DNA from: Leptobrachium leishanense
Taxonomy: Eukaryota > Chordata > Amphibia > Anura > Megophryidae
NCBI GenBank assembly: GCA_009667805.1
Contig: CM019071.1
Location: 50,226,693-50,290,692 of the forward strand
Direction: 5' to 3'
DNA: 64,000 nt
Under the pieces are notes generated by a model that had not been told where the DNA came from, did no database searches, and was given only the letters and a program-made list of their open reading frames with translations. Position numbers and translations under genes: made by a program. Shown in pieces: positions 10,074 to 20,265 of this stretch (positions are counted from its first letter, which is position 1; every line of letters starts with the position of its first letter).

Positions 10074-10815
10074 GGGGGCGGAGTCGAAGATGGCCGCTGT
10101 GTGAGGGAGCTCCCATTTTGACCCGCCGAATTGCAGCTCCAACCAGCCTTTAAACCTGTCAAAACCCCACCACTCACGGCATACAGCACCCCGCAGCCAT
10201 GAAGAGGGCACCAAAATCAATAAAAGACGCTGAAATTACTGTGGTGCCGATCTTTTCTCCCAGGGCCCGGACTGAGGAATCCTCCCAAAATGGCGCCAAA
10301 TCTGACTCCGCACACGCAGAATCGAGCAGAGAAGGTGACTCAGAAACTTACCTGGCCACCAAAGCTGATATAATGGTACTGAAATCCTTCATAGCTGCGG
10401 AGCTGGAGAAGACCTCACGCTGCCTCTCTGCTGATATTCAAGAAATAGGTGAGCGGACAGCCAAACTTGAGGACAGATCAGAACAGCTCATAACTCACTG
10501 CAATACCCTGGCAGCACACGCTGATGCTATGGAGGCCAGAGTTCAATACCTGGAAGACGCTCTAGAAGATCAATCAAATCATTCCAGGCACAATAATATA
10601 CGCCTCAGAGGTTTTCCCGAATCCGTACCGGGTGACGAACTCCTACCCACTCTCACGGGCATTGTATATCGCCTCCTGCCTGACCTCCCCCAGGTTAAAC
10701 TGCTCTTTGATCGGGTACACAGAACCCTGGGCCCCAGACGTGATAAAAATTCCCCACCTAGAGACATATTGGCAGAATTTCATTACTATACTATCAAGGA
10801 AGCTCTGCTTCTCGT
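10074..10815 (+). pseudogene. L1-clade LINE 5' UTR and ORF1 fragment
   Basis: A GC-rich leader beginning GGGGGCGGAGTCGAAG leads to an ATG at 10199. The frame encodes an L1-type ORF1p: a disordered N-terminus, a coiled coil (about residues 55-135), then an RRM-like nucleic-acid-binding domain with NNIRLRGFPES and DRVHRTLGPRRD. The coding sequence stops matching at about 10815, where it runs directly into hAT sequence, so the rest of ORF1 and all of ORF2 are missing. The family differs from the L1 at 31000-38403, whose corresponding motif is NLRLHGLLE. Unlike most retroelements here it lies on the plus strand. Confidence 0.75.
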
Positions 10816-10917
10816 CGAACAGCGAACATTTCCGTGTGTTCACCCACAATGCACCACAATGGACCAAAATGCACTTTTCCACTGGCCTGAAGCTTGTAAT
10901 TGGCTACAGCCTTGCAG

Positions 10918-11275
10918 AGTTATGGGAATTTCAATCTGTGTCTTGGCACTGCCAGCTATAGGGTGTATCACTGAGTTATACCAGAGTTCTGGGAATTTGA
11001 ATCTGTGTCTTGGTACTGCCAGATATCAGGGTGTATCACTGAGTTATAGCAGATTTCTGGAAATTTTAATCTGTGTCTTGGCACTGCCAGCTATCAGGGT
11101 GTATCACTGAGTTATACCAGAGTTCTGGGAATTTGAATCTGTGTCTTGGCACTGCCAGCTATCAGGGTGTATCACTGAGTTATAGCAGAGTTCTGGGAAT
11201 TTGAATCTGTGTCTTGGCACTGCCAGCTATCAGGGACAGGGTGTATCACTGAGTTATAGCAGAGTTCTGGAAAAT
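10918..11275 (+). repeat. 68-bp tandem repeat in hAT copy 1 leader
   Basis: About five copies of a 67-68 bp unit (GGGAATTTGAATCTGTGTCT, the GGCACTGCCAGC block, then GAGTTATA(C/G)CAGAGTTCT) start near 10924, 10991, 11059, 11127 and 11195. hAT copy 2 carries one related unit near 15050-15120, so this array expanded after the copies separated. Confidence 0.85.
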
Positions 11276-11614
11276 CTGTATATCTTTAATCTAATTCTAG
11301 ATACCATAGAATACCACAGTTGAATCAGAGTTCATCTGTATCTTTAATCTGTATATTTATCTATTCAGAGTTGAATCTGGGTCTTGCCAGCTATCAGGGT
11401 TTTGCAGCCTGCAGGAGAGGAAGTGAATCAGAGAGAGAGTAGAGGACATTGTCAGCCTTGCAGGGAAAATATCAGTGAAATCGATGACTTATAGCAGAGT
11501 TCTGAATATCTTTAATCTAGATAACACAGTTGAATCAGAGTTCTGCATATCTCCAAACTTTATACCAGAGTTGAATCAGAGTTCTGCATATCTCCAATCT
11601 ATATATCACTCACC

Positions 11615-12570
11615 ATGTCAGAAAGGCCAAAAAGGACAGACAGACGCTCCCAGACACAGATAAGAGGGCAAGCAGCCTCTGTGTCGGAAGGCTGTGCCCC
11701 TGGTCACCGTGAACGTGGTGCATCCTCTGCAGGAGCACGCTTGTTCTTTCTAACTGGTGCTGGCCGTCTTAAGCAGCAGCAACATACAGAGAATTTGGAG
11801 GATTGGCTAACCAGGCCATCCTCATCCTCTGAGTCCTCTGCCAGCCAGGCTTGTAGTGGTTTACAGTCCACCTCAGCTGCCAAAACATCTAATTCAGCCT
11901 CCATGTGCACAGCTACTCCTGCCGTAGCCTCACCACCATACACGGAGGAGTCAGACGAATTGTTTGACTACAATGACAGTGACATGCTACTTGAGGATGC
12001 ACAGCAACTCCAGTGTTCTGATTCAAACTCTGAGGTTGAGGAAGGGAGTATAATCAACCTAGAAGGAGGGGGTGCCAGTGACACACAAAGAACTGGCACT
12101 CATGTTCCCCCAGCAGCTGCAGCATACTGCCAAGTTGGCTCCAGTGACGAGGAGATAGGGGGTGATGACGATGATGAGGTCACTGACTCCACCTGGGTGC
12201 CTGATCGAACAGAGGAGTCAAGTGAGGAGGAGGAGGGGGCACAACAAAAATGAGGCACAACGTCCTCTCTGAGCAACCATAGCCAGTCCAAGGCATCAGA
12301 TGTCAGAGCTGCTCAGGTGCAGAGCGCTGTTGTCTCAAAGCACACGTCCAGGAACTCTGCTGTCTGGGAGTTCTTCACGACATGTGCAGCAGACCGCAGC
12401 GTTGCTATTTGTAAGCTATGTCTGAAGAGGATCAAGCGTGGGAGAAACATCAGCCGCTTGGGTACCACATGCTTGAAGCGACATATGACCACCTATCATG
12501 CATCCCGTTGGTACAACACTTCCCATCGGTCCTCATCTGTCTCTACCCCCACCAGGGCCAGTGCAAGCAT
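11615..12570 (+). pseudogene. hAT transposase N-terminus with BED finger (copy 1)
   Basis: The ATG at 11615 opens a frame closely resembling the N-terminus of the transposase at 15183: a basic start (SERPKRTDRRSQ), a Ser-rich region and a long acidic region. A stop at 12251-12253 interrupts it, after which the BED-type zinc finger continues in register as VWEFF, CKLC and CLKRHM. Homology is lost near 12570, so the catalytic RNase H-like domain and dimerisation region are gone. Confidence 0.75.
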
Positions 12571-12982
12571 TTTTGTCTACTCAGGTGAAGGTGCATTTTG
12601 GTGCCCCCCCTCATATCAGCATAGAAATGCATACTAATAGTCTCTATCAGGAGCATTTAGTGTCTTCTCACCGAAAGTAAAGGACTCTGAATGTTGATCT
12701 TGCAAGGACAACCTCTAGCAGTGGTCTGAGTCACTGATTGATTGGCACTGTGGCACAGGAGTGTCACCAAATGTATGCTGTGCCTGGTGGTGCCCCTTCT
12801 GTGCCACAGTGCCAATACCTACAATATATTACCAGTGCCACAGCTTCCCTACCTTACCACTTGTTGTGTTGGGCCTGTGGCTGCCTTACTCATTCAGGCC
12901 ACCGACATACAATACTCTGTCCAGCAGGGTCTTCCTCAGGATGTCAGGGTTTCAGTCTGTAGATACTGCTCCCACTGGAGAC
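12571..12982. other. Unassigned spacer
   Basis: I recognise no gene or element between the truncated hAT and the inverted minisatellite. Confidence 0.4.
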
Positions 12983-13672
12983 TATTCCATGTAACAGTGA
13001 TATAGAAAGGGTAGTAGATACATGGAATAACCTCCCAGTGGGGGCAGTATCTACTACCCTTTCTATAGCACTGTTACTGCCCCCACTGGGAGTCTATTCC
13101 ATGTATCTACTACCCTTTATATATCACTGTTACATGGAATAACCTCCCAGTGGGGGCAGTAACAGTGATATAGAAAGGGTAGTAGATGCATTGAATAGCC
13201 TCCCAGTGGGAGCAGTAACAGTGATATAGAAAGGGTAATAGATACTGCCCCCACTGGTAGGCTATTCCATGTATCTACTATCCTTTCTATATCACTGTTA
13301 CTGCCCCCACTGGGAGGTTATTTCATTTATCTACTACCCTTTCTATATCACGGTTACTGCCCCCACTGGGAGGTTATTCCATGTATCTATTACCCTTTCT
13401 ATATCACTGTTACTGCCCCCACTGGGAGGCTATTCCATGTATCTACTACCCTTTCTATATCACTGTTACTGCCCCCACTGGAGGTTATTCCATGTAACAG
13501 TGATATAGAAAGGGTAGTGATACATGGAATAGCATCCCAGTGGGGGCAGTAACAGTGATATAGAAAGGGTAGTGATACATGGAATAGCCTCTCCCAGTGG
13601 GGGCAGTAACAGTGATATAGAAAGGGTAGTAGACACATGGAATAGCCTTACAGTGGTGGCAGTACAGTGACC
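12983..13672. repeat. Mixed-orientation minisatellite derived from a LINE C-terminus
   Basis: A unit of about 56-60 bp (CAGTGATATAGAAAGGGTAG, TAGATACATGGAATA, CCTCCCAGTGGGGGCAGTAA) recurs about eleven times. Blocks of direct copies are joined head-to-head to inverted ones. In the coding direction a copy reads IERVVDTWNSLPVGAVTVI, closely matching RVVDTWNSLPVEVV near the C-terminus of the CR1-like reverse transcriptase at 42091-44025. The array therefore seems to have grown from the tail of a LINE ORF2, not from random sequence. Confidence 0.8.
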
Positions 13673-13673
13673 T

Positions 13674-13865
13674 AAGAGTGAGAGATCTCCCCTGCTGTGA
13701 ATGAGAAGCTTGTGCTTTTAACTCCTGCTAGACCAGGTATCTGAGCTCCACATTAAAAAGAACAGCTGAAGCACATTGTAGTGTGGTGCTCAGATTAGAT
13801 ACCTGGTCCAACATGAATTAAAAACACAAGCTTCTCCTTCACAGCAGGGGAGATCCCTCACTCTT
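13674..13865. mobile_element. Foldback/MITE-like element, about 190 bp
   Basis: Long terminal inverted repeats of about 75 bp (outer end AAGAGTGAG(A/G)GATCTCC, inner part ACCAGGTATCT) flank a short centre. No coding capacity and no clear target duplication were seen, so the superfamily is not assigned. Confidence 0.7.
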
Positions 13866-14559
13866 TTGCTGCCTGTGTGTGTCTATAGAGGAGGGGGGTG
13901 CCACAATCTCGGGGCAGAGGGAGGACAGGAAGTGGGATCACTCACCTCCTGCCCTGGGGGGATCTCTGGATTCTCTGCTGCCGAGCAGGGCTGGTCACAC
14001 CTCCTCACTTGTCAGCTGGAAGAGGAGCACCACTGCAGCAGGAGACAGCACAAGGAGGCACGAGGCAGAACTCGGCCCACAGCTCTGCTGCATCTTGGGA
14101 GAAGGGATGAGCTGTTCGGTTCGGACAGTTCGGAGTTCGACCCGAACTTAGCCTGTTCAATTACATCGCGAACACCGAACATTTCCGGGTGTTCGCCGCA
14201 TGTTCGACCACAATGCATCACAATGGACCACAATGCATTTTCCCACTGGCCTGAAGCTCGTAATTGGCTGCAGCCTTGCACCTGACCACAAGTCTGGTGC
14301 AAGACAGGTTCAACAGTATGCCAATCACGGCTCAGAGTTCTGATTGGGCAAATTTTGCCCAATCATGGGCTCACAGAGCTAAGTCCCGCAGCACACTATA
14401 TAACGTTTCCATGCATAGCTACAGCACGCATTTTGAGAGGAGATTTCAGAGGAGATAGTTGTGTGTTGTTACTGCCGGTCTGCCACGCTACTGGGGGGTC
14501 TGGGGGGGGGTCTCATTTCTACCAAATATCAGGGAATTTAGGTGATGTGTGTCTTGTCA

Positions 14560-14935
14560 CTGTGCCAGCAAGTCTTTTTGGGGTTACAAATTTCTTTAAA
14601 ACATTTGTGAATTGAGGTGATCTGTGTCTTGTCACACAGCCAGTACCACGCAGTATTTTGGGGCTCACTAATTTCTACAAAACATTTGTGAATTGAGGTG
14701 ATCTGTCTCTTGTCACACAGCCAGTACCACGCAGTATTTTGGGGCTCACTAATTTCTTTAAAACATTTGTGAATTGAGGTGATCTGTCTCTTGTCACACA
14801 GCCAGTACCACGCAGTATTTTGGGGCTCACTAATTTCTACAAAACATTTGTGAATTGAGGTGATCTGTGTCTTGTCACACAGCCAGTACCACGCAGTATT
14901 TTGGGTCTCACTAATTTCTTTAAAACATTTGGGAA
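14560..14935 (+). repeat. 81-bp tandem repeat in hAT copy 2 leader
   Basis: Between four and five copies of an 81-bp unit (GTGAATTGAGGTGATCTG, CACACAGCCAGTACCACGC, then TTTTGGGGCTCAC) start near 14607, 14688, 14769 and 14850. It differs from the 68-bp array in hAT copy 1 although it occupies the same leader. Confidence 0.9.
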
Positions 14936-15182
14936 TTGTTATAATCCGTGTGTTCTCACTTGCTGCCACCCATCAAGGGGTCTCACTGATTTATAGGAGG
15001 TTTCACTGCCACATATCAAGGGGCATCACTGATTTATAGGAGGTGTCTGAGACTTGTAATCTGTGTCTTGTCACTGGCTGCCAGCTATCAGGGTGTCTCA
15101 CTGAGTTATACCAGAGTTCTTTAAATCTTTATACCAGAGTTGAATCAGAGTTCTGTATATATTAATCTATATATCACTCACC

Positions 15183-18100
15183 ATGTCTGAAAGAACAAAA
15201 AGGACAGGCAGATGCTCCCAGACACAGATAAGAGGGCAAGCAGCCCCTGTGTCGGGAGGCTGTGCCTCTGGTCGTCGTGGACGTGGTGCATCCTCTGCAG
15301 GGGCACGCTTGTCCTTTCTAACTGGTGCTGGCCGTTTTAAGCAGCAGCAACATACAGAGGACTTGGTGGATTGGCTAACCAGGCCATCCTCATCCTCCGA
15401 GTCCTCTGCCAGCCAGGCTTCTAGTGCTTTACAGTCCACCTCAGCTGCCAAAGCATCTAATGCAGCCTCCATGTCCACAGCTACTCCTGCCGTAGCCTCG
15501 CTATCACACACGGAGGAGTCAGCTGAATTGTTTGACTACAATGAGAGTGACATGCTGCTTGAGGATGCACAGCAAGTACAGTGCTCTGATTCAATCTCTG
15601 AGGTTGAGGAAGGGAGTATAATCAACCTAGAGGAAGGAGGTGTCAGTGATGACACACAAATAACTGGCACTCATGTTGCCCCAGCAGCTGCAGCATACTG
15701 CCAAATTGGCTCCAGTGACGAGGAGAAAGGGGGTGATGATGACAATGATGATGAGGTCACTGACTCCACCTGGGTGCCTGATCGAACAGAGGAATTAAGT
15801 GAGGAAGAGGGGGAGGAGGAGGCACAGCAAACACGAGGCACAACATCCTCTGTGACCAACCGTAGCACTAGCCAGTCCAAGGCATCACATGTCAGAGCTG
15901 CTCCGGTGCAGAGCGCTGTTGTCTCAAAGAACACATGCAGGAACTCTGTTGTCTGGGAGTTCTTTAAGAAATGTGCAGTAGAGCGCAGCGTTGCTATTTG
16001 TAATCTATGTCAGATGAGGCTTAAGCGTGGGAAAGATACCGGACACTTGGGTACCATGTGCTTGAGGCGACATATGAACAACTGCCACACATCCCGTTGG
16101 CGCAAAACTTTGCGTAGGTCCTCCTCCTCCTCATCTGTCTCTACCCACACTGTATGTCCTGCCATGTCATTGCCTACAACCTCCACTGACAGGGATGATG
16201 CTACAGTAATGGATGTACCAGGTCCTTCCTCACAATGTGACATCATCCCAGCAGCTGAAGATTTACACAGTAAGATTACGTTGCCGCAGCTGCTGCAGCG
16301 AAAGAAAAAATATAGTACCAACCATCCCCAAGCACAGCATCTAAATGCCAGCTTAGCAAAATTACTCGCATTGCAGCTGCTGCCTTTCCAGCTGGTGGAC
16401 TCTGCTCCCTTCCGTGAATTTGCTGAATATGCTGTACCACAGTGGCAGGTTCCAAAACGCCATTACTTTTCACGCAAGGCCATTCCAGCACTATACCAGC
16501 ACGTGGAAGACAATGTTATCGAGTCATTGGGAAAGGCAGTCAGCAGCAAGGTGCATGTGACTTTAGACACGTGGTCCAGCAAGCATGGACAGGGTCGTTA
16601 CATTTCCTTCATGGCACACTGGGTAACTCTGATTGCAGCTGGGAGGGATCCAAGACGGGGCTCTGTGCTGGAGCTTGTTCATCCACCATGCCTCCAGAAA
16701 GCTGCTTGTATGAGGTCTGTCTGCTCCACCACCACCACCACCTCTCCCTCTTCCTCCTCCTCCTCCTCCTCCTTCTCTGTCTCTGGCGAAGTGGCAGTTA
16801 AACAGACGCCTGACAGGGTCTACGCAATGGCTCAAGCAAAAAGATGCCATACTGTGCTTGAGCTGGTTTGTTTAGGGGACAGGAGCCACACCGGGCCAGA
16901 AATTCTGTCAGCTCTGCAGGGGCAGGTGCAGAGATGGTTAACACCACGCCAGCTTCAGCTGGGAATGATCGTCTACGATAATGGCAGCAACCTTCTCTCC
17001 GCCCTACGCAAGGGTAAATTGACGCATGTACCATGCCTAGCACACGTCCTAAATCTGGTGGTACAGCGTTTCCTAACCAAGTACCCAGGGCTGCCAGAGC
17101 TTCTCATCCAGGCCAGAAAAGTCTGCAGCCACTTCAGACGGTCATTCCCAGTAAGCGTTCGCCTGGCAGAAATTCAAAGAGAATTCCACCTTCCCACAAA
17201 CCGTCTGATCTGTGACATGCCCACCAGGTGGAACTCGACATTAGCAATGCTGCAGCATCTGCACAAGCAGCAGAGAGCCATCAACGAGTACCTGTGTGAG
17301 TATGGCACAAGGACAGGTTCAGGTCAAATTGTTTTTTTTCCCCCCGCAGTGGCTGATGATCAAGGATGCATGCACTGTACTGTCACCATTTGAGGAGGCA
17401 ACGAGGATGGTGAGCAGGGACAGTGCATGCATCAGTGACACAATTCCTTTAGTGTTCCTGCTGGAGCACACTCTGCGGGGAATTATAGATGTGGCTCTAG
17501 AGGCAGAGCAGCGGGAGGAAGAGGAGGCCTTCCCTAGCTCTCAAGGCCCCAGTCTTTCCGCAGACAGCATTCCAGCGGGTCCTATTCAGATCAGACAGGA
17601 GGAGGATGAGGAGGAGGAGGAGGAGGCAGAATATTTAAGTAGTGGGGGCATTGAAGGTGGGGATTCCTCAAGGGAGGGTTTTGTGTGCCCAGAAACACAA
17701 GGGCTAGTGCGTGGCTGGGAGGAGGAAGTGCACGGTACGGTCATCCTCATTGACCAGGAAGACTCGGAAGCTAATGCCACCTCCAACCTACGCTGCATGG
17801 GCTCCCTAATGAAGCAAAGCCTGCTAAAGGACCTCAGGATTCATGCTATCAAGGAGAGGATCATTACTGGTTGGCAACCCTTCTTGATCCACGATACAAG
17901 GGTAAGTTGCAGAGCTCTCTCCTGCCCGCACAGAGGGAGCACAGGATGTAAAAACTTGAGGACGCTCTAAAGCGACACTTGTGTAACACCTTTCCAGGCA
18001 CTGGTAGATTACCAAGTGCTGACACACGTGCTTCTGAGGCTGCAGATGATCAGAGGAATAGTGGTGAAGGCCAGGGCCGCTTGACTGATGTATTTTTAAA

Positions 18101-18466
18101 TTTTTTTAGTCCTCGACGCCCAGGGACGTCAAATGCAGGCACCCATTGCCAGCGTCTTCACCATATGGTGCAGGACTACCTAGGGGCAAGGGCAGACCTG
18201 GATACCTTTCCAGCAGATGATCCACTGGCTTAATGGGTGTTGAGATTGGATCACTGGCCAGAATTTAGCCAATATGCTATGCAGCTACTAGGTTGCCCTT
18301 CATCTAGCGTGCTTTCCGAAAGGACGTTCAGTGCCGCTGGAGGTTTTGTCACGGACAAAAGAGTGCGTCTGTCCACCGACTCTGTATACCGGCTGACATT
18401 TATAAAAATGAATCAGTCCTGGATCAGCAGCTATCAATTCCCTGATGCTGAAGTAATGGAATAGAT
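15183..18466 (+). pseudogene. hAT transposase, ZBED-like, broken
   Basis: The protein would cut and paste the element as a nuclear DNA-binding dimer. From the ATG at 15183: a basic N-terminus, Ser-rich and acidic regions, a BED zinc finger (about 15945-16090; CNLC then H-x4-H), and an RNase H-like core with LDTWSSKHGQG, the MIVYDNGSNL strand and CDMPTRWNST. After a frameshift comes WLMIKDACTVLSPFEEAT, then a Glu-rich insertion, and finally the dimerisation motif SSSVLSERTFSAAGG near 18300. The breaks I see are one indel in the T/C run at 17332-17346, a second frame change near 17885, a TAA near 17949 and a TAA at 18231-18233 where the family usually has Tyr. The microsatellite-like Ser run at 16735-16780 is in frame. 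Confidence 0.85.
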
Positions 18467-18519
18467 CAGGGATGTTCTCTTCTTGCTGCCATGAAAGGCA
18501 CAATATTTGGCTGCACTGA

Positions 18520-19010
18520 CTCCTGTGCCAGATTTATATCATTTTATTTTTTTGAACCGCAGGGTCCAACCCTGCACTCTTCCACAATACCACAGAGGGG
18601 TTACTGTATGATGATACTTGCTGGCCTGGCACCAAAGGCCCAATATCTGGGTGCACTGACGCCTTGACCAGAATCATATCTTTTCAATATAGGACCACAT
18701 GGTCCACCCCTGCATTCTTCCACAATACTACAGAGGGGTTACTGTATGATGATACTTGCTGGTCTGGCAGTCTTGCACCAAAGGCAGAATATCTGGGTGC
18801 ACTGACGCCTTAACCAGATAAATATCTTTTTAATATAGGACCGCAACGTTCACCCCTGCATTCTTCCACAATACCACAGAGGGGTTACTGTGTGATAGTA
18901 CTTGCAGGCCTGGCACCAAAAGCACAATATTTGGGTGCACTGCCACTGACGCCTGTATCAGATTCATATCCTCAGAGGGGTTACGGTGTGACGGTACTGT
19001 TGGGGACGCT
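18520..19010 (+). repeat. About 140-bp tandem repeat in hAT copy 2 3' UTR
   Basis: The block with CTTCCACAATACCACAGAGG, GGTTACTGTATGATGATACT and GGCACCAAAGGC recurs at spacings of roughly 140-145 bp near 18571, 18710 and 18855, with a partial fourth copy. Confidence 0.8.
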
Positions 19011-19658
19011 AAAGGACCAATTTTGAAGCACCTATTGTTACTTTCATCCAAAGCCTAAACTTGTTCTGCGTGTCCTAAAACGTCTCCTCTTTTCATACAG
19101 GCTGCCGCCCCAAGCAGTTGTTTATGAATAGATTTAAAGGAAAACCAATTACCGTCATTTGAAATGTCATTTTTTTTTCTTTTTAAATGTTTCTATACAT
19201 CCTACAAATCCACCACTTCACGGGCAGGTTATGGGGACCTCCTAGGCACAATATTTGAAGGAATTTTTCGTTTTTATTCTTAACTTTTATGTCATGGAAA
19301 AATCACCATTCCTTTAAAAATGTTGGGTTTTTTTTCCTTTTTTTCCTTGTTTCCTGTCCCCCAGGGCACTACCCGGACCCCCATACACCTTTTATGGCAA
19401 ATATCTTGCAAATATGCCCTCTTGGAAAAATTCCAAAACTAAAATTAGAACGTTCGAGTCCCATTAACTTGCACTGAGTTCGAATCGTGTTCGAATTTGA
19501 ACTTTTTCAAATGTTCGTGTTCGAATGCGATCCGAACACAGGGGTGTTCGGCCCATCCCTACGATTGGGGGCAGGGCAGATTTATGGTGGGGAGTCTATT
19601 ATTTTTTTCTAACCCTGGACGGACACAATGTAAAAGTGTTTTTTTTTTGTTTATTTAG

Positions 19659-19701
19659 CTTCAGATAAAGATGTATCTTCAACCTCATCAAACGCCTGAC
19701 G
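19659..19701 (+). CDS. Candidate terminal cytoplasmic exon, MHC class I-like
   Basis: A strong acceptor (T-rich tract ending TTATTTAG) precedes 43 nt that end in CTGACG before GTGAG. In phase 1, following on from the exon at 9339, it reads SDKDVSSTSSNA and then TGA. A short Ser-rich tail with an SDKxxS pattern ending soon after is like the phosphorylatable C-terminal exon of MHC class I chains. The donor coincides exactly with the target duplication of the BEL-2 element, whose first base supplies the T of GTGAGT. The exon is tiny, so the assignment rests on phase, splice sites and fit with the upstream exons. Confidence 0.4.
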
Positions 19702-19706
19702 GTGAG

Positions 19707-20074
19707 TGTTCTGTTCCAGAAGCACAGGCTGCTTAATGACAGACAGATAAACTCCACAGAGAGGGGTCTTCTTCTAGTCACTTTATAAACTTTATTCTTC
19801 AGGCATTCTCAAAACAACAACTCACGATTACTGAAGAGATTGTTCTGAGGAAAAAGTCAGTCCCTTTCTTGTAGTCTGAAACAAAGTAATGTTCTTTAGG
19901 TTAGATTAGATTAGAGAGCATAAACAGTACACAACCTCCATCTTAGATTCTAACTTCATAAAAAACCCTGGCCAATCAGAGACACTGATGTGACCATGTG
20001 GAATAAACTACTTTTCCCAGAATGCAATCCCTTAAGTGGACAGTTCTTAACTGCTGTTTACTACAGCCAGCACA
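19707..20074 (-). repeat. BEL-2 3' LTR
   Basis: This 368-bp LTR on the minus strand begins TGTGCTGGCTG and ends GGAACAGAACA. Immediately upstream on that strand is GTGGGGAG (20075-20083), a purine-rich tract that would prime plus-strand synthesis. Confidence 0.9.
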
Positions 20075-20265
20075 CTCCCCACATGGAATTATAAAATTCC
20101 ACTCTTAACTAAAATAAACAGAGGCATAACAATAAACAATAGGAGAGGTACAAGGCATGCATAGCTCGAGGTTCAATCTTCAAAATCGGTCTTCCTTAGC
20201 AGCAATACCAGGTCAGTAATTGGCCGAATGTAAAGCTTTTTGGCGAAAGTCTGTGAGTTGCAGCA

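Larger units (their letters stand above)
10816..12570 (+). mobile_element. hAT transposon copy 1, 5' portion only
   Basis: From about 10825 the sequence matches the left part of the hAT at 14102-19561 (for example CGAACATTTCC and the TGGCCTGAAGCT block). It includes a repetitive 5' UTR and the N-terminal transposase. It lacks the outermost 60 or so bases, is fused to an L1 ORF1 fragment on its left, and ends just after the BED finger near 12570. It is a dead fragment. Confidence 0.75.
14102..19561 (+). mobile_element. hAT transposon copy 2, near complete
   Basis: The left end (A)AGGGATGAGC and right end GCCCATCCCTA form short terminal inverted repeats. Both subterminal regions are rich in TTCG/CGAA words (GTTCGGTTCGGACAG at left, GTTCGTGTTCGAATG at right), typical transposase-binding repeats. 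Between them lie a repetitive 5' UTR, a broken hAT transposase and a repetitive 3' UTR, about 5.5 kb in all. I could not find a convincing 8-bp target duplication. It sits in the putative intron before the exon at 19659. Confidence 0.8.

Noticed and set aside
17296..17349. A 54-nt intron (GTGAGT to CCGCAG) in the hAT transposase
   Set aside because: Joining these ends does not give the WLMIKDACTVL frame; a single-base change in the T/C homopolymer explains the data better.
11475..19561. A host ZBED-type gene
   Set aside because: The BED-hAT protein lies between hAT termini, occurs twice in the window and is broken by stops and frameshifts, so it is a transposase and not a domesticated gene.
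14094..19569. 8-bp target duplication for hAT copy 2
   Set aside because: The flanks CTTGGGAG and CGATTGGG do not match well enough.
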